A DNA stretch of 64,000 bases from Bacillus sp. FJAT-28004 (GCF_001280845.1 NZ_LGHP01000004.1:65261-129260), one strand, 5' to 3'; counted from the first letter of the stretch, positions 35,588 through 45,313 are shown. Notes: generated from the letters alone by a model not told the origin. Numbers and translations are program-made.

Positions 35588-35773
35588 CGTTCGTTCCCCT
35601 TTCTGTTCTTCCTGACGTTTTGTTTGTTACAGTATAGCAAGCAATCGGCTTGAATTAAATATTCTAAAGAAACATTATTGACAACTAATAAACAAAAACA
35701 TACTATTGTTTCATAGGATTCATTATTGATTCCGGTTAACAAAATAATGACTACGAAAAAGGGGTGCTCCACC

Positions 35774-36391
35774 ATGAATTTCGTAATTGTGTTCGACCAT
35801 CCATACGGTGCCACGGCTTCCGAGAACGTCCCACATCGAAGAAGCTACTCCGCCGCGTTATTAGCCGCCGTGACCAAAGGTCTACTCTCGAACCATCACA
35901 GCGTCGATCTAATCGATCTGCACGCGGACGGCTTCAATCCCGTCATGTCCGCCTCGGATCTGGCCGATTGGCGACAGAAGCGCACTCGCGACCCGCTCGT
36001 GGCCGACTATCAGCAGCGGCTCATGGCCGCGGATCATATCGTATTTATTTTCCCCGTCTGGTGGGAAGGAATGCCGGCGCTCATGAAGGGTTTTCTCGAC
36101 AAAGTGTTCGTGAAGGGCGTCGTATATGCCGAAACGAAGCCGGGACGGCCCTTCAAGTGCTTGTTGCCTCGCTTGAATGGTGTAACCTTGCTGACGGTCA
36201 TGGCCACGCCGACCTTCGTCTACCGCTGGATCCTCGGGAACCCGATCGTCAAGATGGTATTCCGTGGCACCTTCAGGAAGATGGGCATCCATAAGCTGAA
36301 GTGGCATAACTACTCCGGCATGGAAAATCGAACACTCGAGCAACGCCACAACACTCTGGACAAAACAGAGCGGATTTTCAAAAACTATTGA
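35774..36391 (+). CDS. Flavodoxin-fold NAD(P)H:quinone reductase (KefF/MdaB-like)
   Basis: I start at ATG 35774, eight bases after AAGGGGTG; an upstream ATG at 35726 lacks a ribosome binding site. The 205-residue protein has the flavodoxin-like fold with the FMN/FAD signature FPVWWEGMPALMKGFLDKVF. It reduces quinones by two electrons and limits redox cycling. Divergence from the MarR gene points to inducible control. Its TGA stop lies in the left end of a family B repeat. Confidence 0.88.
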   Translation: MNFVIVFDHPYGATASENVPHRRSYSAALLAAVTKGLLSNHHSVDLIDLHADGFNPVMSASDLADWRQKRTRDPLVADYQQRLMAADHIVFIFPVWWEGMPALMKGFLDKVFVKGVVYAETKPGRPFKCLLPRLNGVTLLTVMATPTFVYRWILGNPIVKMVFRGTFRKMGIHKLKWHNYSGMENRTLEQRHNTLDKTERIFKNY

Positions 36392-36485
36392 CGGTTGTTT
36401 TGATGAAATAGAATTCTACACCAAAATGAAAAAAGGCCGCTATATAAGCGACTTTTCATGAGATAATGTTCTTTTCACCCGACAT
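36388..36485. repeat. Family B repeat
   Basis: A degenerate left end (TTGACGGTTG) containing the stop codon of the reductase, a hairpin with GGCCGC and AGCGAC arms, and the right end ATAATGTTCTTTTCACCCGA. It could also serve as the reductase terminator. Confidence 0.65.
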
Positions 36486-36682
36486 TACTTTCTATGGCTT
36501 GTGTCACAATCATTAGATTTAATATGATCGATTATTTTTTCATTTCCCTTCAACTGCTGTCGGAGGACAAGAACATGCATCCTATCCTTCTTCATAGGTT
36601 GATAATGAAAAATGACACCACCCCACGTGGATTGTTACGTAGCCTTCACTTGAATCGACTTGTTTTGTATATTTTCCCTTCC

Positions 36683-37558
36683 TTATATAACCGTAACTTT
36701 TGACAAATCGGCATCCATGCCTTTAAGGGCGGCATAGGTCAACTTATCCATCATCGCGTCGTCAAAGCAGATGGTTTTGATAGCACGGTAATATTTCTTG
36801 GACAAAGTAAAGCCAGAAATGAACGAAACATTTTTGAGTATCGCGCCTTTAAACGAAACTTCGTTCAGCGCCGACTTGTCAAACTTGACGCCTATGAAGG
36901 TCTGCCCGTCAAATCGTTGCCCACGCAGATCCGAATATATGAAGTCCACTCCGTTAAAGATACATCTTTCAAAGATTGTTTTTCTAAGGTCTGTCGTGTT
37001 CAGCTTCACATCCGTCAATTTTACGTCTAGAAATTTTGCTCCGTCCAGACCCGACTTGCTGATGTTGGTACGTACAAGGATGGACTTATGGAAGCTTGAA
37101 TCCGTAAGGTCAATGGCAGATAGGTTGCAGTCAGTCAGATTTGCTTTGTCAAAAATGGCTTCACGCACATCGCTGCTCGCAAAGGTGCTGCCCGTCAAGT
37201 CAGCACCCGTAAAGTCGGAGCCCCGTAACGCACTCGCTGCAAATTTTCCTTTATGCGCAATAACACCAGCAAAGTCACTACTAGGTAGATTGCTTGCGCT
37301 AAAGTTTGTTACCACCTGCCGCTCCAGCGAGCGGGAGAGGTTAGCAACCTCTTGTACCGTTTGCTCGATGTCACCAATGCTATCGATGGTCATCTCGAAA
37401 GCTGTTTTATCGTCCTTGCCCTCTTCTTTGAGTTCACGGTACCGCTCCTGCAGATCGGAGTGCAGATCCGTTTTCAATTCCTCGACGCTTTTTACCCCAT
37501 CGTATGGTGCAAAAACTCCGTTCAGATAGTTGGTCAATTTCTGATTCAAAACAACCAC
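36683..37558 (-). CDS. Pentapeptide-repeat protein with an N-terminal PadR-linked domain
   Basis: The 291-residue protein has an N-terminal helical domain (LTNYLNGVFAPYDGVKSVEE and DDKTAFEMTIDSIGDIEQT) like the domain that precedes DUF1700-type membrane proteins encoded next to PadR genes. From about residue 85 it carries pentapeptide repeats (GSDFTGADLTGSTFASSDVR, DKANLTDCNLSAIDL). It starts five bases after the PadR stop. In most PadR/DUF1700 operons the partner is a membrane protein; here the membrane part is replaced by a beta-helix. Function unknown. Confidence 0.85.
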   Translation of the reverse strand: MVVLNQKLTNYLNGVFAPYDGVKSVEELKTDLHSDLQERYRELKEEGKDDKTAFEMTIDSIGDIEQTVQEVANLSRSLERQVVTNFSASNLPSSDFAGVIAHKGKFAASALRGSDFTGADLTGSTFASSDVREAIFDKANLTDCNLSAIDLTDSSFHKSILVRTNISKSGLDGAKFLDVKLTDVKLNTTDLRKTIFERCIFNGVDFIYSDLRGQRFDGQTFIGVKFDKSALNEVSFKGAILKNVSFISGFTLSKKYYRAIKTICFDDAMMDKLTYAALKGMDADLSKVTVI

Positions 37559-37563
37559 TCTCC

Positions 37564-37893
37564 TTATAATAAATTTTCAAGGACGCGCTTTGCGTACTCC
37601 CAGTTGTTTTTGTTGCGGGAGTAAGACTCCCTGCCCTTCTCGGTTATTCTAAAATACTTGCGCCGGCCGCCTTGCGATTCGTCACCCCAATACCACTCGA
37701 TATCACCTTCCACCTCAAGTCGCCGAACACTGGAGTACATGGTTGCTTCCTTTAGTTCATATTCACCGCCCGAGCGCTCCGCAATTAACTTGACAATTTC
37801 GTACCCATAGCGATCTTCTTCGGATAAGAGTCGCAATATCATCGTATCGGTATGTCCGCGCAGCAGGTCGGATGTAATTTTGTTCTCGCTCAT
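37564..37893 (-). CDS. PadR-family regulator
   Basis: The 109-residue winged-helix protein has LRGHTDTMILRLLSEEDRYG, YEIVKLIAERSGG, ELKEATMYSSVRRLEVEGDI and the wing QGGRRKYFRITEKGRE. It is the first gene of a two-gene operon with the pentapeptide protein. A strong promoter lies about 20 bases upstream of its ATG, close enough for autorepression. Confidence 0.92.
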   Translation of the reverse strand: MSENKITSDLLRGHTDTMILRLLSEEDRYGYEIVKLIAERSGGEYELKEATMYSSVRRLEVEGDIEWYWGDESQGGRRKYFRITEKGRESYSRNKNNWEYAKRVLENLL

Positions 37894-37912
37894 TTAATCA
37901 CCCCGCAACTGT

Positions 37913-37941
37913 ATAATACGACATACTACTGTGACTGTCAA
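37913..37941 (-). promoter_or_regulatory. Sigma-A promoter of the PadR/pentapeptide operon
   Basis: On the minus strand TTGACA is followed after 17 bases by TATTAT. The spacer contains AGTAGTATGTCGTATTAT, partly symmetric, and may be the PadR operator. The bases 37942-38292 beyond it hold no gene I can support. Confidence 0.7.
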
Positions 37942-38292
37942 GGTACTCATTTAATCAAATCACTAATTTTTATTATTTTCGAATTCGGGAGCATCCTTGA
38001 TCGCTTAATTCTATAGAGCAGAATCGAGGGAACCATTGGAATGGCGCGTCATTCAGGGGTGAATCCCCTGATTGTCTCAATCAGCGTAAGGTTACTTCTC
38101 CATTTCAATAAAGAAGTTGCTCTCTCCCACCATCTAGAAAGAAGGTTTGGGTGTGATTCGCCATTTCGAATAGATAATCTCGTACTCTTCGCTCGGCGTA
38201 TTCGTAGTGCCGCTTTTACCTGATATGGGGACAAAAAAAATACGCCCTTTGGCATCATGATGGATACCATGGGGCGGGAGTATTGGAAACTC

Positions 38293-39789
38293 TTAATAAC
38301 GAATTACTATTCGTCTGAAACCTTCTTCAGCGGGAGGAATATGGACATATCCAGCACTGCCGCTTTCCATCCGCTCTAATGAGTATCCAAGTCCCTTAGG
38401 CTCCAACTCGATCGCTTCAGGGGTAAGACCGCTCATATCCGGCAAATAAATCGTGGTAGGCCGAGTCGCGCCGGATGCTTCCTCCCATTCCATCATGAAC
38501 GTACTGGTCTCATGATCATCCCTATAGGAGCGGATTATCCCAGCCGTCGCTTGCGGATATCCGCGGCATACGCCGCGGAACGACGAGTAGCTCCCGGTCT
38601 CTGCACCGAAGTAAGACCAATAGGCGTCGCTGCAGAGCAGTTTCTCGAACTTGCTTTTAATAAACAGGGAAGGTTTCTCCGAGTCAAGCGAGGCGTAATA
38701 AGCTCCCCATTCACCGATCAGCATGGGCATATTCAGGCGTTTGCGCGTCGTTTCATGGCTATCGAATATAAAGCCGACCCGTTCTTCGCTGGCCATATGG
38801 GTATGTGGCGTGTCAGTGACCAAGTCATATCCATGAGGGGCGTAAACCTGGTGAGGATCTCTTCTCCCGCTTTCTTCCCGGATTGGTTCAATGCCACTCG
38901 GCACGCCTTGGTTGGAGAAGTAGTTGGTCTCCAGAAATAGCATGCCGTCGGGATCAACCTCGCGTAACGACTTCGCTACCCGGTTGAACATGTGCATCAA
39001 CTCATTCTTTTCAAACCGATGCTGAGCGGGAGCAATGGCCAGCATCATGGATTCGAGAACTTGCGGCTGCTCCAGCAGCTTCAGCACCTCGAACTTTCGA
39101 CTCGGATCCGTCCAGATTTCTGCAAGGTCCGAAATGTCGGGTGCGGACTCACCGTTCAGATCAGCCAATGCCTCGCCATAAGCATGGAGCATGCTATCGA
39201 TGATGGCACTTACGTCCGATCCGATGAACGGCTCATTCATGATATCGTAGCCAATCACATTAGGCTCATTCCCTAGACGCCGGGCGACATGTCTCCACGC
39301 CTGGGCATATCGGTCCTGGATGCCGACGCCGCCCGGTCCGGTCGTGTTGTTCCAGAAATGGTCAAAGGCCGTCTGCACGGCGCGATCAAACAGATAAGCA
39401 TCGCTCCAGGGTTCCGTCGAAACGTAAGCCTCTCCTTCGGATATCGTAGCCCAGGACGGGGCCCCATCGCCGTATGCCGCGCTATACAGGTCCTGATGCA
39501 TGTCAAGAAGCACGTACAGACCGTTATTCCGAGCCATCCGGATCTGCTCTCGGAGCTTATCCAAATAGGAATCATCATACACACCCGGTTCCGGCTCCAC
39601 TCCATCCCATATGACGCCGAATCGGATGAGATTAAAGCCCCACTGCTTCAATCTTAGAAAGTCGTTCTCAACATATTCCCCGATATAATTCAATTTCTTC
39701 TCTTTGCAGACCATGTTAATGCCGTGAAGAATGATATGCCTGTGATGCTCATCGGTGAATCGGTCACCTAATACGAAGATTTTTCCCAT
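38293..39789 (-). CDS. GH5 glycosidase (endoglycosylceramidase-like)
   Basis: I start at ATG 39789, preceded by AGGAGGGTCCAATA; a longer frame adds 14 residues that include this ribosome binding site. The 498-residue protein is a GH5 TIM barrel followed by a C-terminal beta domain. The acid/base is E186 (YDIMNEPFIG) and the nucleophile E360 (LIGEWGAYY); the long loops and the HQDLYS motif (LDMHQDLYSAAYG) recall endoglycosylceramidases and GH5_29-like enzymes. No signal peptide is seen, so it acts on imported or internal glycosides. It follows the SLH beta-helix gene on the same strand but a hairpin separates them. Confidence 0.88.
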   Translation of the reverse strand: MGKIFVLGDRFTDEHHRHIILHGINMVCKEKKLNYIGEYVENDFLRLKQWGFNLIRFGVIWDGVEPEPGVYDDSYLDKLREQIRMARNNGLYVLLDMHQDLYSAAYGDGAPSWATISEGEAYVSTEPWSDAYLFDRAVQTAFDHFWNNTTGPGGVGIQDRYAQAWRHVARRLGNEPNVIGYDIMNEPFIGSDVSAIIDSMLHAYGEALADLNGESAPDISDLAEIWTDPSRKFEVLKLLEQPQVLESMMLAIAPAQHRFEKNELMHMFNRVAKSLREVDPDGMLFLETNYFSNQGVPSGIEPIREESGRRDPHQVYAPHGYDLVTDTPHTHMASEERVGFIFDSHETTRKRLNMPMLIGEWGAYYASLDSEKPSLFIKSKFEKLLCSDAYWSYFGAETGSYSSFRGVCRGYPQATAGIIRSYRDDHETSTFMMEWEEASGATRPTTIYLPDMSGLTPEAIELEPKGLGYSLERMESGSAGYVHIPPAEEGFRRIVIRY

Positions 39790-39810
39790 TATTGGACCCT
39801 CCTGCATGGA

Positions 39811-39841
39811 TTGAGGCCGAATTTGGAACATTCGGCCTCAA
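39811..39841 (-). terminator. Perfect hairpin before the GH5 gene
   Basis: TTGAGGCCGAAT and ATTCGGCCTCAA form a perfect 12-base stem with a 7-base loop. It stands 22 bases upstream of the GH5 ATG, so it may attenuate read-through from the SLH gene or affect the GH5 leader. Confidence 0.6.
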
Positions 39842-39943
39842 TCGTGCTATATTCTTTTAATTATTCGTCCAAACGTTTAGTTCGTTGAGTGCAATATTAT
39901 CAATGGACGGTAACCGCCTCCTTATTTTTAGAATATGAGAAGA

Positions 39944-39984
39944 GACGATTGGTCCCACCTAAGAAAAGTATGGGTCAATCGCCT
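39944..39984 (-). terminator. Hairpin after the SLH beta-helix gene
   Basis: GCGATTGACCC and GGGACCAATCGTC form an imperfect stem just beyond the stop at 39996, followed by TCTTCTCAT on the minus strand. Confidence 0.5.
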
Positions 39985-39995
39985 CGCCTCTTGGA

Positions 39996-42900
39996 TTATT
40001 CGGACTTCTCCGTAAGGGTCAGCAGGTTATGAAGCAGCTTGGCACTCTGCGCTCGCGTGCCATGATCATCCGGCTTAAAGAGGTTGGCGGGGTAACCCTG
40101 CATCAAACCTAAGCTGTGAGCTGCGGCAATCGCCTCTCGCGCCCAATCTGGTGCGGAAGCCGTATCGTTGAACGGCGCAGGGCCCAAGTCCGCGACTTCC
40201 GTGCCGGCAGCATACGCATAACCGCGAACGATCATCGCGGCCATCTCTTGGCGCGTAACGGCGGCATTCGGCTCAAACTTGCCGTCTCCCTTACCGGTTA
40301 TTAATCCGGCTTTCGCCGCCAGCGCTACTTCAGTTGCGTACCAAGCGTTGGCCTTCACATCCGAAAATTCGGATTCTGCTTTCCCATCCAAACGTAACGC
40401 CCGTACCAGCATGGCTGCGAATTCGGCGCGGGTTATATCCCTCTCCGGCGCATATCTCGTTGCCGACACACCTTCTGCCACATGCCTCGCCGACAGCACC
40501 GTTATAGCGTCGTTAGCCCAGTGGCCGGCCGCAACGTCCTGGTAAGTTTTGCGATATTCCAGTACGGCGTATTTGCTGAAATGAGAGATTTTCGCTGTCA
40601 GCCAGCCGTCCTTCCACTCACCGCCGATATATTCCAATGAACCGCTATCGGACACGAAATAAATGCCTGCGAGTCGCCGATCGGTTTGCGGGTTCGCCTT
40701 AAGCGTGACGACAAGCGGTTGATCGAAGCGGCTGATCGTCGTCTTCCGTCCGTCTGGATCCGTCACAATGAGGCTGAACTCCAGCATCTCGCTTGCCAAA
40801 CCTAGATCTGCGTCTGCTTGACGGCCGACGGCCATCAGCAGCGCGTTAGCTTTGCTTTGTTCCATTCGTTCGGCAAAAAGGGAGATCGTGCTCTTTTTGA
40901 GCTGGGCTTGGTCATCCGGCAAGACGGTTGCCACCTCTTGCAGCCACTCATGAGGAAGGGTCATGCTCATATTGCTCGCTTGTATAACCAAGTCGGAGCT
41001 TCCGACCAGCTTTGACGCATGGCCCGGCAGCACCAGCTCCTTAAGCGCCTTATCCGTTCGAATCACGATGTCTTCAGATCCATTCCCTTTCAGCTGCTCC
41101 GAATCTACTACCACTTTACCCGTATCTCCTGTCGGAGCTGGTATCGTTGTTGGTACTGGCGTTTGCGGTGGCATCGGGGTTGGTGTCGGAGTTGGTGTCG
41201 GAGTTGGTGTCGGAGTCGGTTCCGGTTCGACGACCACATTATTCTCCAGAATCAGTTCATTAAGCGCAATATTCCCCCACTCTCGGTTCGCTTCATTGAT
41301 CTTCAGTCGGATTTTGCTTGCTGTAATGGTTGGAAGCTCAATGGACTGATGTTCTTTGGTACTATCGTTTAGCTTCCAAACAATCGACGCATTGGATAAT
41401 GCTGTTACCCATCCGGTGCCATCGAAATATTGCACATCGACATTGGTGATGCCTTGGCCGATACCGAAATGCGTAACTAAAGTGATCTTGTTGACCTTAA
41501 CCGGGTTGTTCCCGTAGTCTAAGGTGATATAGCCCGGGAGAGTAATGTCGGCAGAGCTGCCCCACGTTGACGAGACGTTATTATCGATAATGTTGGCAAT
41601 CTCCCCTCCCCCCGTAGGAAACGTTGTGCTTGCGATATCCGTTGCTTCGAAGTACAACTCCAGCTCGTTCAGCGCAATATTACCTCGTTGCAGGTTTCCG
41701 CCGTTTACCTTCAACCTGATTTTATTGAACATTGCAGTAGGGAATTTCACCGATTGGATCTCATCTGCGCTGGTATTGGAATTCCATGCAACCTGGATAC
41801 CCGATTGAATGGGAGCCCATGCCGATCCATTGAAATATTCGAGATCAAAATCCGTAATGCCCTGACTTTGTCCGAATGATGCGTTAAGTTTCAAAATGTT
41901 GGCCGTCACCTGGGTAGAGCCAAAATCGAGCGTTATATAGTTGGGAAAAGCGGGTGACATCTCGCTCAACCACGAGGTTTCGTAATACTTATCGTTAATA
42001 TTTTGAATAGCCGAGTCCGTCATGAACGTCGAACTCACGGTCGCAAGCGGAGCCAAATTGTCGGTTGGCGTGCTTGGCATGTGCACCGGCGTTATGACGA
42101 TAGGATCCGGCATATTGCCTGCCGGAGGTACGTCGCCTGCATATTCGTGGGCGCCGATGTCGGGAGCTCCGTTATATAACGGATTGCCGTAATAATCCCG
42201 TTCTCCGTTATCGGTGATGCGAATGCCCGCTCCGATTAACGGGGAGTCCGGTTGCAATTGGTATCCTCCAACTGTATTCATGCCGTTGCCGCCGCTTCCG
42301 AGACTTGCGAATTTCGGATCTCCGGTTACCTTATGGGCGTCATCCCGCACCAGCGTGTTTCCGCCGAAATAGGCGTTGTAATCGAATGCTTGTCCCGTCA
42401 GATCCCATCCTTGATCTCCTACGCTATAATAAGCGTTGTTATAGTTCTTAATGTTGATCGGGGCACCCGAAGCTTTCGTGAAATAATCGCTCATGACCGG
42501 ATTACCGGATGCGGTCCCGACATAAATCGTGTTGTTGTGATTCGTCACGTTATTAATCGATCCGCTGTATCGGAAGATGCTTTTCCGATCGTTTTGACTA
42601 ATGTTATACCTGACTATCGTATTGGTCGTGTAGTAAGTGTCATTCACGAATAGCATGAAGCCGCCTGCATTATCATGACTGTAGTTATACTGGACGATCG
42701 AACCGAGGTTTCCTGCATCCACGTCGAACCCATGGCCGTCTTCCGCTCCGTTAACACTCTCGAAAGATTCGTTGAATTGAACGAGGTTATTGTCTGCATA
42801 AGCCCACCATATCGAAGCGTTGGTGGCCAGATAGGTAGCTTGTTGAACCGTGTTATGTTCAACAATGGCGCCATCGGTTACGTTCCACGCAATCCCGCCT

Positions 42901-43715
42901 GTTGCTGCTCTGACGACTGAGTTATTGGAAATGATTACATTGGTAGAAGGTGTCCACGGTCCGTATGGCTTCTGTACCCAGGGCCATAAATCGTTCATTC
43001 CAAATCGAAGAATACAATTGGAACCGATGTAAATACCGTAAGCATCCACATCCGTCAGCGTATTGCCATCAATGAGAATGCCTTCGAACGCGCTGGGAGT
43101 GACCGACCCGACGGAATCGAAAATAATTCCTCCGGAGCGTGTCGTGTAAGAGCCGTCGACATCATGGATCGTTAAATTTTTCACTTGGATGTGGCGTAAA
43201 ATACCAGCTTCTTCGTTCAAAATGTAAACACCTCGACGTTGACCGCGAGGATTCTCCCAATCACGGTCGAAAGGCAACGATGATCGGTTCGTGACTTCCA
43301 AATTGTTGATTTCCCAGTACTCTTGATTTTTCAAGAATACCGCTTCCAATTCGGAAGTAATGCCGGCGATCAGAGGTTTGCTGCCTGTGCCGTACTGGTC
43401 AATGATGATAGGGCTTCCACTTGCCCCCGAACCTTTGGGCCAAAGTCTGCCGTTCCAGATTCCTCCCGCTTTGAATAAAATGTTGTCGCCGGGCGTAAAT
43501 GTCGTGGCATTGACTTTGTCGAGCGATTTCCAGGCGCTGCCGGGACTTGTCCCGTTATTACCGTCATCCCCTTCGATATTATCGATGTAGTAGGTCGTTG
43601 CAGCTGCATTGGCGACAGGCGGCGATGCGATGACTATGCCGCTAAGCAAGGCCATGATACACATGATTGCTATGATCCTCCTTGATATCTGCTTGATCAA
43701 ATTCATTATTTTCAT
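39996..43715 (-). CDS. SLH-anchored beta-helix protein with two discoidin-like domains
   Basis: The 1239-residue protein has a signal peptide (residues 1-38, ending VANAAA), a right-handed beta-helix of the pectate-lyase/PL-like superfamily (about 40-525; TYYIDNIEGDDGNNGTSPGS at the start), two F5/8-type binding domains (about 555-690 and 695-830), a Pro-Thr linker from a short tandem repeat near 41165-41225, a region of unknown fold, and three C-terminal SLH domains (about 1045-1239) that bind wall polysaccharide. It would be displayed on the surface and bind or cleave a polysaccharide. Lyase residues are not evident, so activity is open. It is 75 bases downstream of the foldase gene. Confidence 0.9.
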   Translation of the reverse strand: MKIMNLIKQISRRIIAIMCIMALLSGIVIASPPVANAAATTYYIDNIEGDDGNNGTSPGSAWKSLDKVNATTFTPGDNILFKAGGIWNGRLWPKGSGASGSPIIIDQYGTGSKPLIAGITSELEAVFLKNQEYWEINNLEVTNRSSLPFDRDWENPRGQRRGVYILNEEAGILRHIQVKNLTIHDVDGSYTTRSGGIIFDSVGSVTPSAFEGILIDGNTLTDVDAYGIYIGSNCILRFGMNDLWPWVQKPYGPWTPSTNVIISNNSVVRAATGGIAWNVTDGAIVEHNTVQQATYLATNASIWWAYADNNLVQFNESFESVNGAEDGHGFDVDAGNLGSIVQYNYSHDNAGGFMLFVNDTYYTTNTIVRYNISQNDRKSIFRYSGSINNVTNHNNTIYVGTASGNPVMSDYFTKASGAPINIKNYNNAYYSVGDQGWDLTGQAFDYNAYFGGNTLVRDDAHKVTGDPKFASLGSGGNGMNTVGGYQLQPDSPLIGAGIRITDNGERDYYGNPLYNGAPDIGAHEYAGDVPPAGNMPDPIVITPVHMPSTPTDNLAPLATVSSTFMTDSAIQNINDKYYETSWLSEMSPAFPNYITLDFGSTQVTANILKLNASFGQSQGITDFDLEYFNGSAWAPIQSGIQVAWNSNTSADEIQSVKFPTAMFNKIRLKVNGGNLQRGNIALNELELYFEATDIASTTFPTGGGEIANIIDNNVSSTWGSSADITLPGYITLDYGNNPVKVNKITLVTHFGIGQGITNVDVQYFDGTGWVTALSNASIVWKLNDSTKEHQSIELPTITASKIRLKINEANREWGNIALNELILENNVVVEPEPTPTPTPTPTPTPTPMPPQTPVPTTIPAPTGDTGKVVVDSEQLKGNGSEDIVIRTDKALKELVLPGHASKLVGSSDLVIQASNMSMTLPHEWLQEVATVLPDDQAQLKKSTISLFAERMEQSKANALLMAVGRQADADLGLASEMLEFSLIVTDPDGRKTTISRFDQPLVVTLKANPQTDRRLAGIYFVSDSGSLEYIGGEWKDGWLTAKISHFSKYAVLEYRKTYQDVAAGHWANDAITVLSARHVAEGVSATRYAPERDITRAEFAAMLVRALRLDGKAESEFSDVKANAWYATEVALAAKAGLITGKGDGKFEPNAAVTRQEMAAMIVRGYAYAAGTEVADLGPAPFNDTASAPDWAREAIAAAHSLGLMQGYPANLFKPDDHGTRAQSAKLLHNLLTLTEKSE

Positions 43716-43790
43716 CCTTTCCTTCGATTTATGTCAGGCTTCAATAGGGCCCTATTGAAGTGTTAACATCAATATGGATAGAACTTCCTT

Positions 43791-44882
43791 TTACATATTT
43801 CGATAGGCGCGATACGCTGTCTCGTTCAACACGATTTGCGCTTCCGAAACTCGCTTCATGACATATTTCTCATATTGATAGTCGGCGTAATCTTTCCGAA
43901 CTTGTTCTTGGATACTGTCGAAATCCTGGAAACCTGATCCCTCTATTTGGTTTTCCATGCATTTCATCATATAATAACGTCCGTTCTCTTCTATGATGCC
44001 GCTAGTTTCATCGATCGAAAGCTTTTCAGCTGCCTGTGCGACAGGACTTCTGGAATTGCTCCTGACGTTGCTCGAGTTAAAGTCCTTGTCCATCATATTG
44101 ACGCTGAATGCCTTCGCGATTTTCTCGAAATCGGTCCCGGAAGCCGCCATGGCCATCGCCTGTTCCATCTTGTTCTTGGCTTCCTCTTTGAGTGCTAAGT
44201 CAACGGCTTGATTGGAATCTAGAAACGATAACGAGATTAGCTTTACTTTTACCGATCCTTGCGACAGGTACAATTGTTGTTTTTGCATGTCGTAAAAGCG
44301 TTTTAATGTTTGGTCATCCGGCTTCCATTCATCCTGCATGAACTGACTTTTGACTGATCGGGTCGTTTGACTAAGCACATATTCGAAATATGCTTCCTCG
44401 CCATATTGGATAGGACCGTATATGATCTCATTGTTATCGACTGCACTTTGCCTTCTCTTGTTTTCCTCGTCTAATTGCCGTAAAAATACATCATAGCTGA
44501 TGTCCGGCAACACGCCCTGTTCTTGAGCAATCAGTTGCCGAATTTTTATCCGAACACTGTCATCCAGCGCCTTTTTATTGATAGATTCCGCTGGGATTTC
44601 ACCCTCGAATGAAGTCATCCAGAATTCAGGCGTCTGTTCGGCGGCGTATTTATTGTAGAAATAATCGATGATTTGGGCTTTGTTGGCTTTGATGGCGTTA
44701 TCAAATTCTTTTGCGCTTATTGAAAATCCGTTTACTAGAGCGATATAATTGTCGGCATTATCATGTTTGGTAATGATCCGGCTCATGATCATGGCAGCCG
44801 GAACGAAAATCAGAATCAAAATGACTGCTATAATCCGCCTTCTCCTATTTCCAAAATTATTTGTCGCCGCGTTCATCCTCAA
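43791..44882 (-). CDS. Membrane-anchored parvulin/SurA-like foldase
   Basis: The 363-residue protein has an N-terminal membrane anchor (about residues 16-34) after a basic stretch, a SurA/PrsA-like N-terminal chaperone region and a parvulin-like part at about 215-320 (MAMAASGTDFEKIAKAFSVN and GIIEENGRYYMMKCMENQIE). It would help fold exported proteins outside the membrane. It is the first gene of the operon with the large SLH beta-helix protein, so it may be a dedicated foldase for it. A cre-like site overlaps its promoter. Confidence 0.78.
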   Translation of the reverse strand: MRMNAATNNFGNRRRRIIAVILILIFVPAAMIMSRIITKHDNADNYIALVNGFSISAKEFDNAIKANKAQIIDYFYNKYAAEQTPEFWMTSFEGEIPAESINKKALDDSVRIKIRQLIAQEQGVLPDISYDVFLRQLDEENKRRQSAVDNNEIIYGPIQYGEEAYFEYVLSQTTRSVKSQFMQDEWKPDDQTLKRFYDMQKQQLYLSQGSVKVKLISLSFLDSNQAVDLALKEEAKNKMEQAMAMAASGTDFEKIAKAFSVNMMDKDFNSSNVRSNSRSPVAQAAEKLSIDETSGIIEENGRYYMMKCMENQIEGSGFQDFDSIQEQVRKDYADYQYEKYVMKRVSEAQIVLNETAYRAYRNM

Positions 44883-44955
44883 TCCTCATCACATCCTTCT
44901 TGATTTGCGAAGTAACAGGCTAATGAAACCCCAAACCGGGGTTTCCCATACAAAT

Positions 44956-44985
44956 ATTGTAATCCCAAAAAGAAAGCGCTTGCAA
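44956..44985 (-). promoter_or_regulatory. Promoter with overlapping cre-like site
   Basis: On the minus strand TTGCAA is followed after 18 bases by TACAAT. The spacer and -35 contain AGCGCTTTC; the plus-strand sequence AGAAAGCGCTTGCA matches the cre consensus at 12 of 14 positions. It lies about 75 bases upstream of the foldase ATG and suggests repression by CcpA. Confidence 0.6.
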
Positions 44986-45062
44986 TTTCAATCTTTTTAC
45001 TTTGCTTTCATTATATTTACTTCATTTAAACTGTTCGCCGCACCCAAGCAGAAACGCCTTTC

Positions 45063-45084
45063 GGCGTCCTTAGCTAAGGACGCC
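45063..45084. repeat. 22-base perfect palindrome
   Basis: GGCGTCCTTAG followed directly by CTAAGGACGCC is a perfect palindrome without a loop. It may be a protein-binding site or a hairpin. The interval 44986-45313 has no gene but also holds a terminator-like hairpin. Confidence 0.6.
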
Positions 45085-45147
45085 ACTGTTTCGCATGAAA
45101 TATAAGCTCTGTATAGTGAAAACATATGCTTTCTTATATTTTCAAAA

Positions 45148-45179
45148 AGCCCCCATCTTGTTCACTCAAGACGGGGGCT
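45148..45179 (-). terminator. Strong terminator-like hairpin, no obvious gene
   Basis: AGCCCCCGTCTTG and CAAGATGGGGGCT form a 13-base stem with a 6-base loop and TTTTTG follows on the minus strand. No minus-strand gene lies between it and the flippase gene, so it is either an orphan or acts on a short antisense transcript. Confidence 0.7.
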
Positions 45180-45313
45180 GTTTACATTTAACTTTTTTCT
45201 TATTCTTATGTTGGAGGAGCATGGCGTCTGAAAGTCTAACACCAGCTCGTTCGCATGCTTTTCCAAATGTTGAATACATATTTAAGTATTAGATAAACAG
45301 GAGGAAACAAGCT

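Noticed and set aside
38041..38223. A 60-residue plus-strand frame, possible transposase scrap
   Set aside because: I could not match it to any transposase motif and there are no terminal repeats or target duplications.
41165..41230. Short tandem DNA repeat (GGTGTCGGAGTT units)
   Set aside because: It encodes the Pro-Thr linker of the SLH protein, so it is a coding repeat and not a CRISPR or satellite element.
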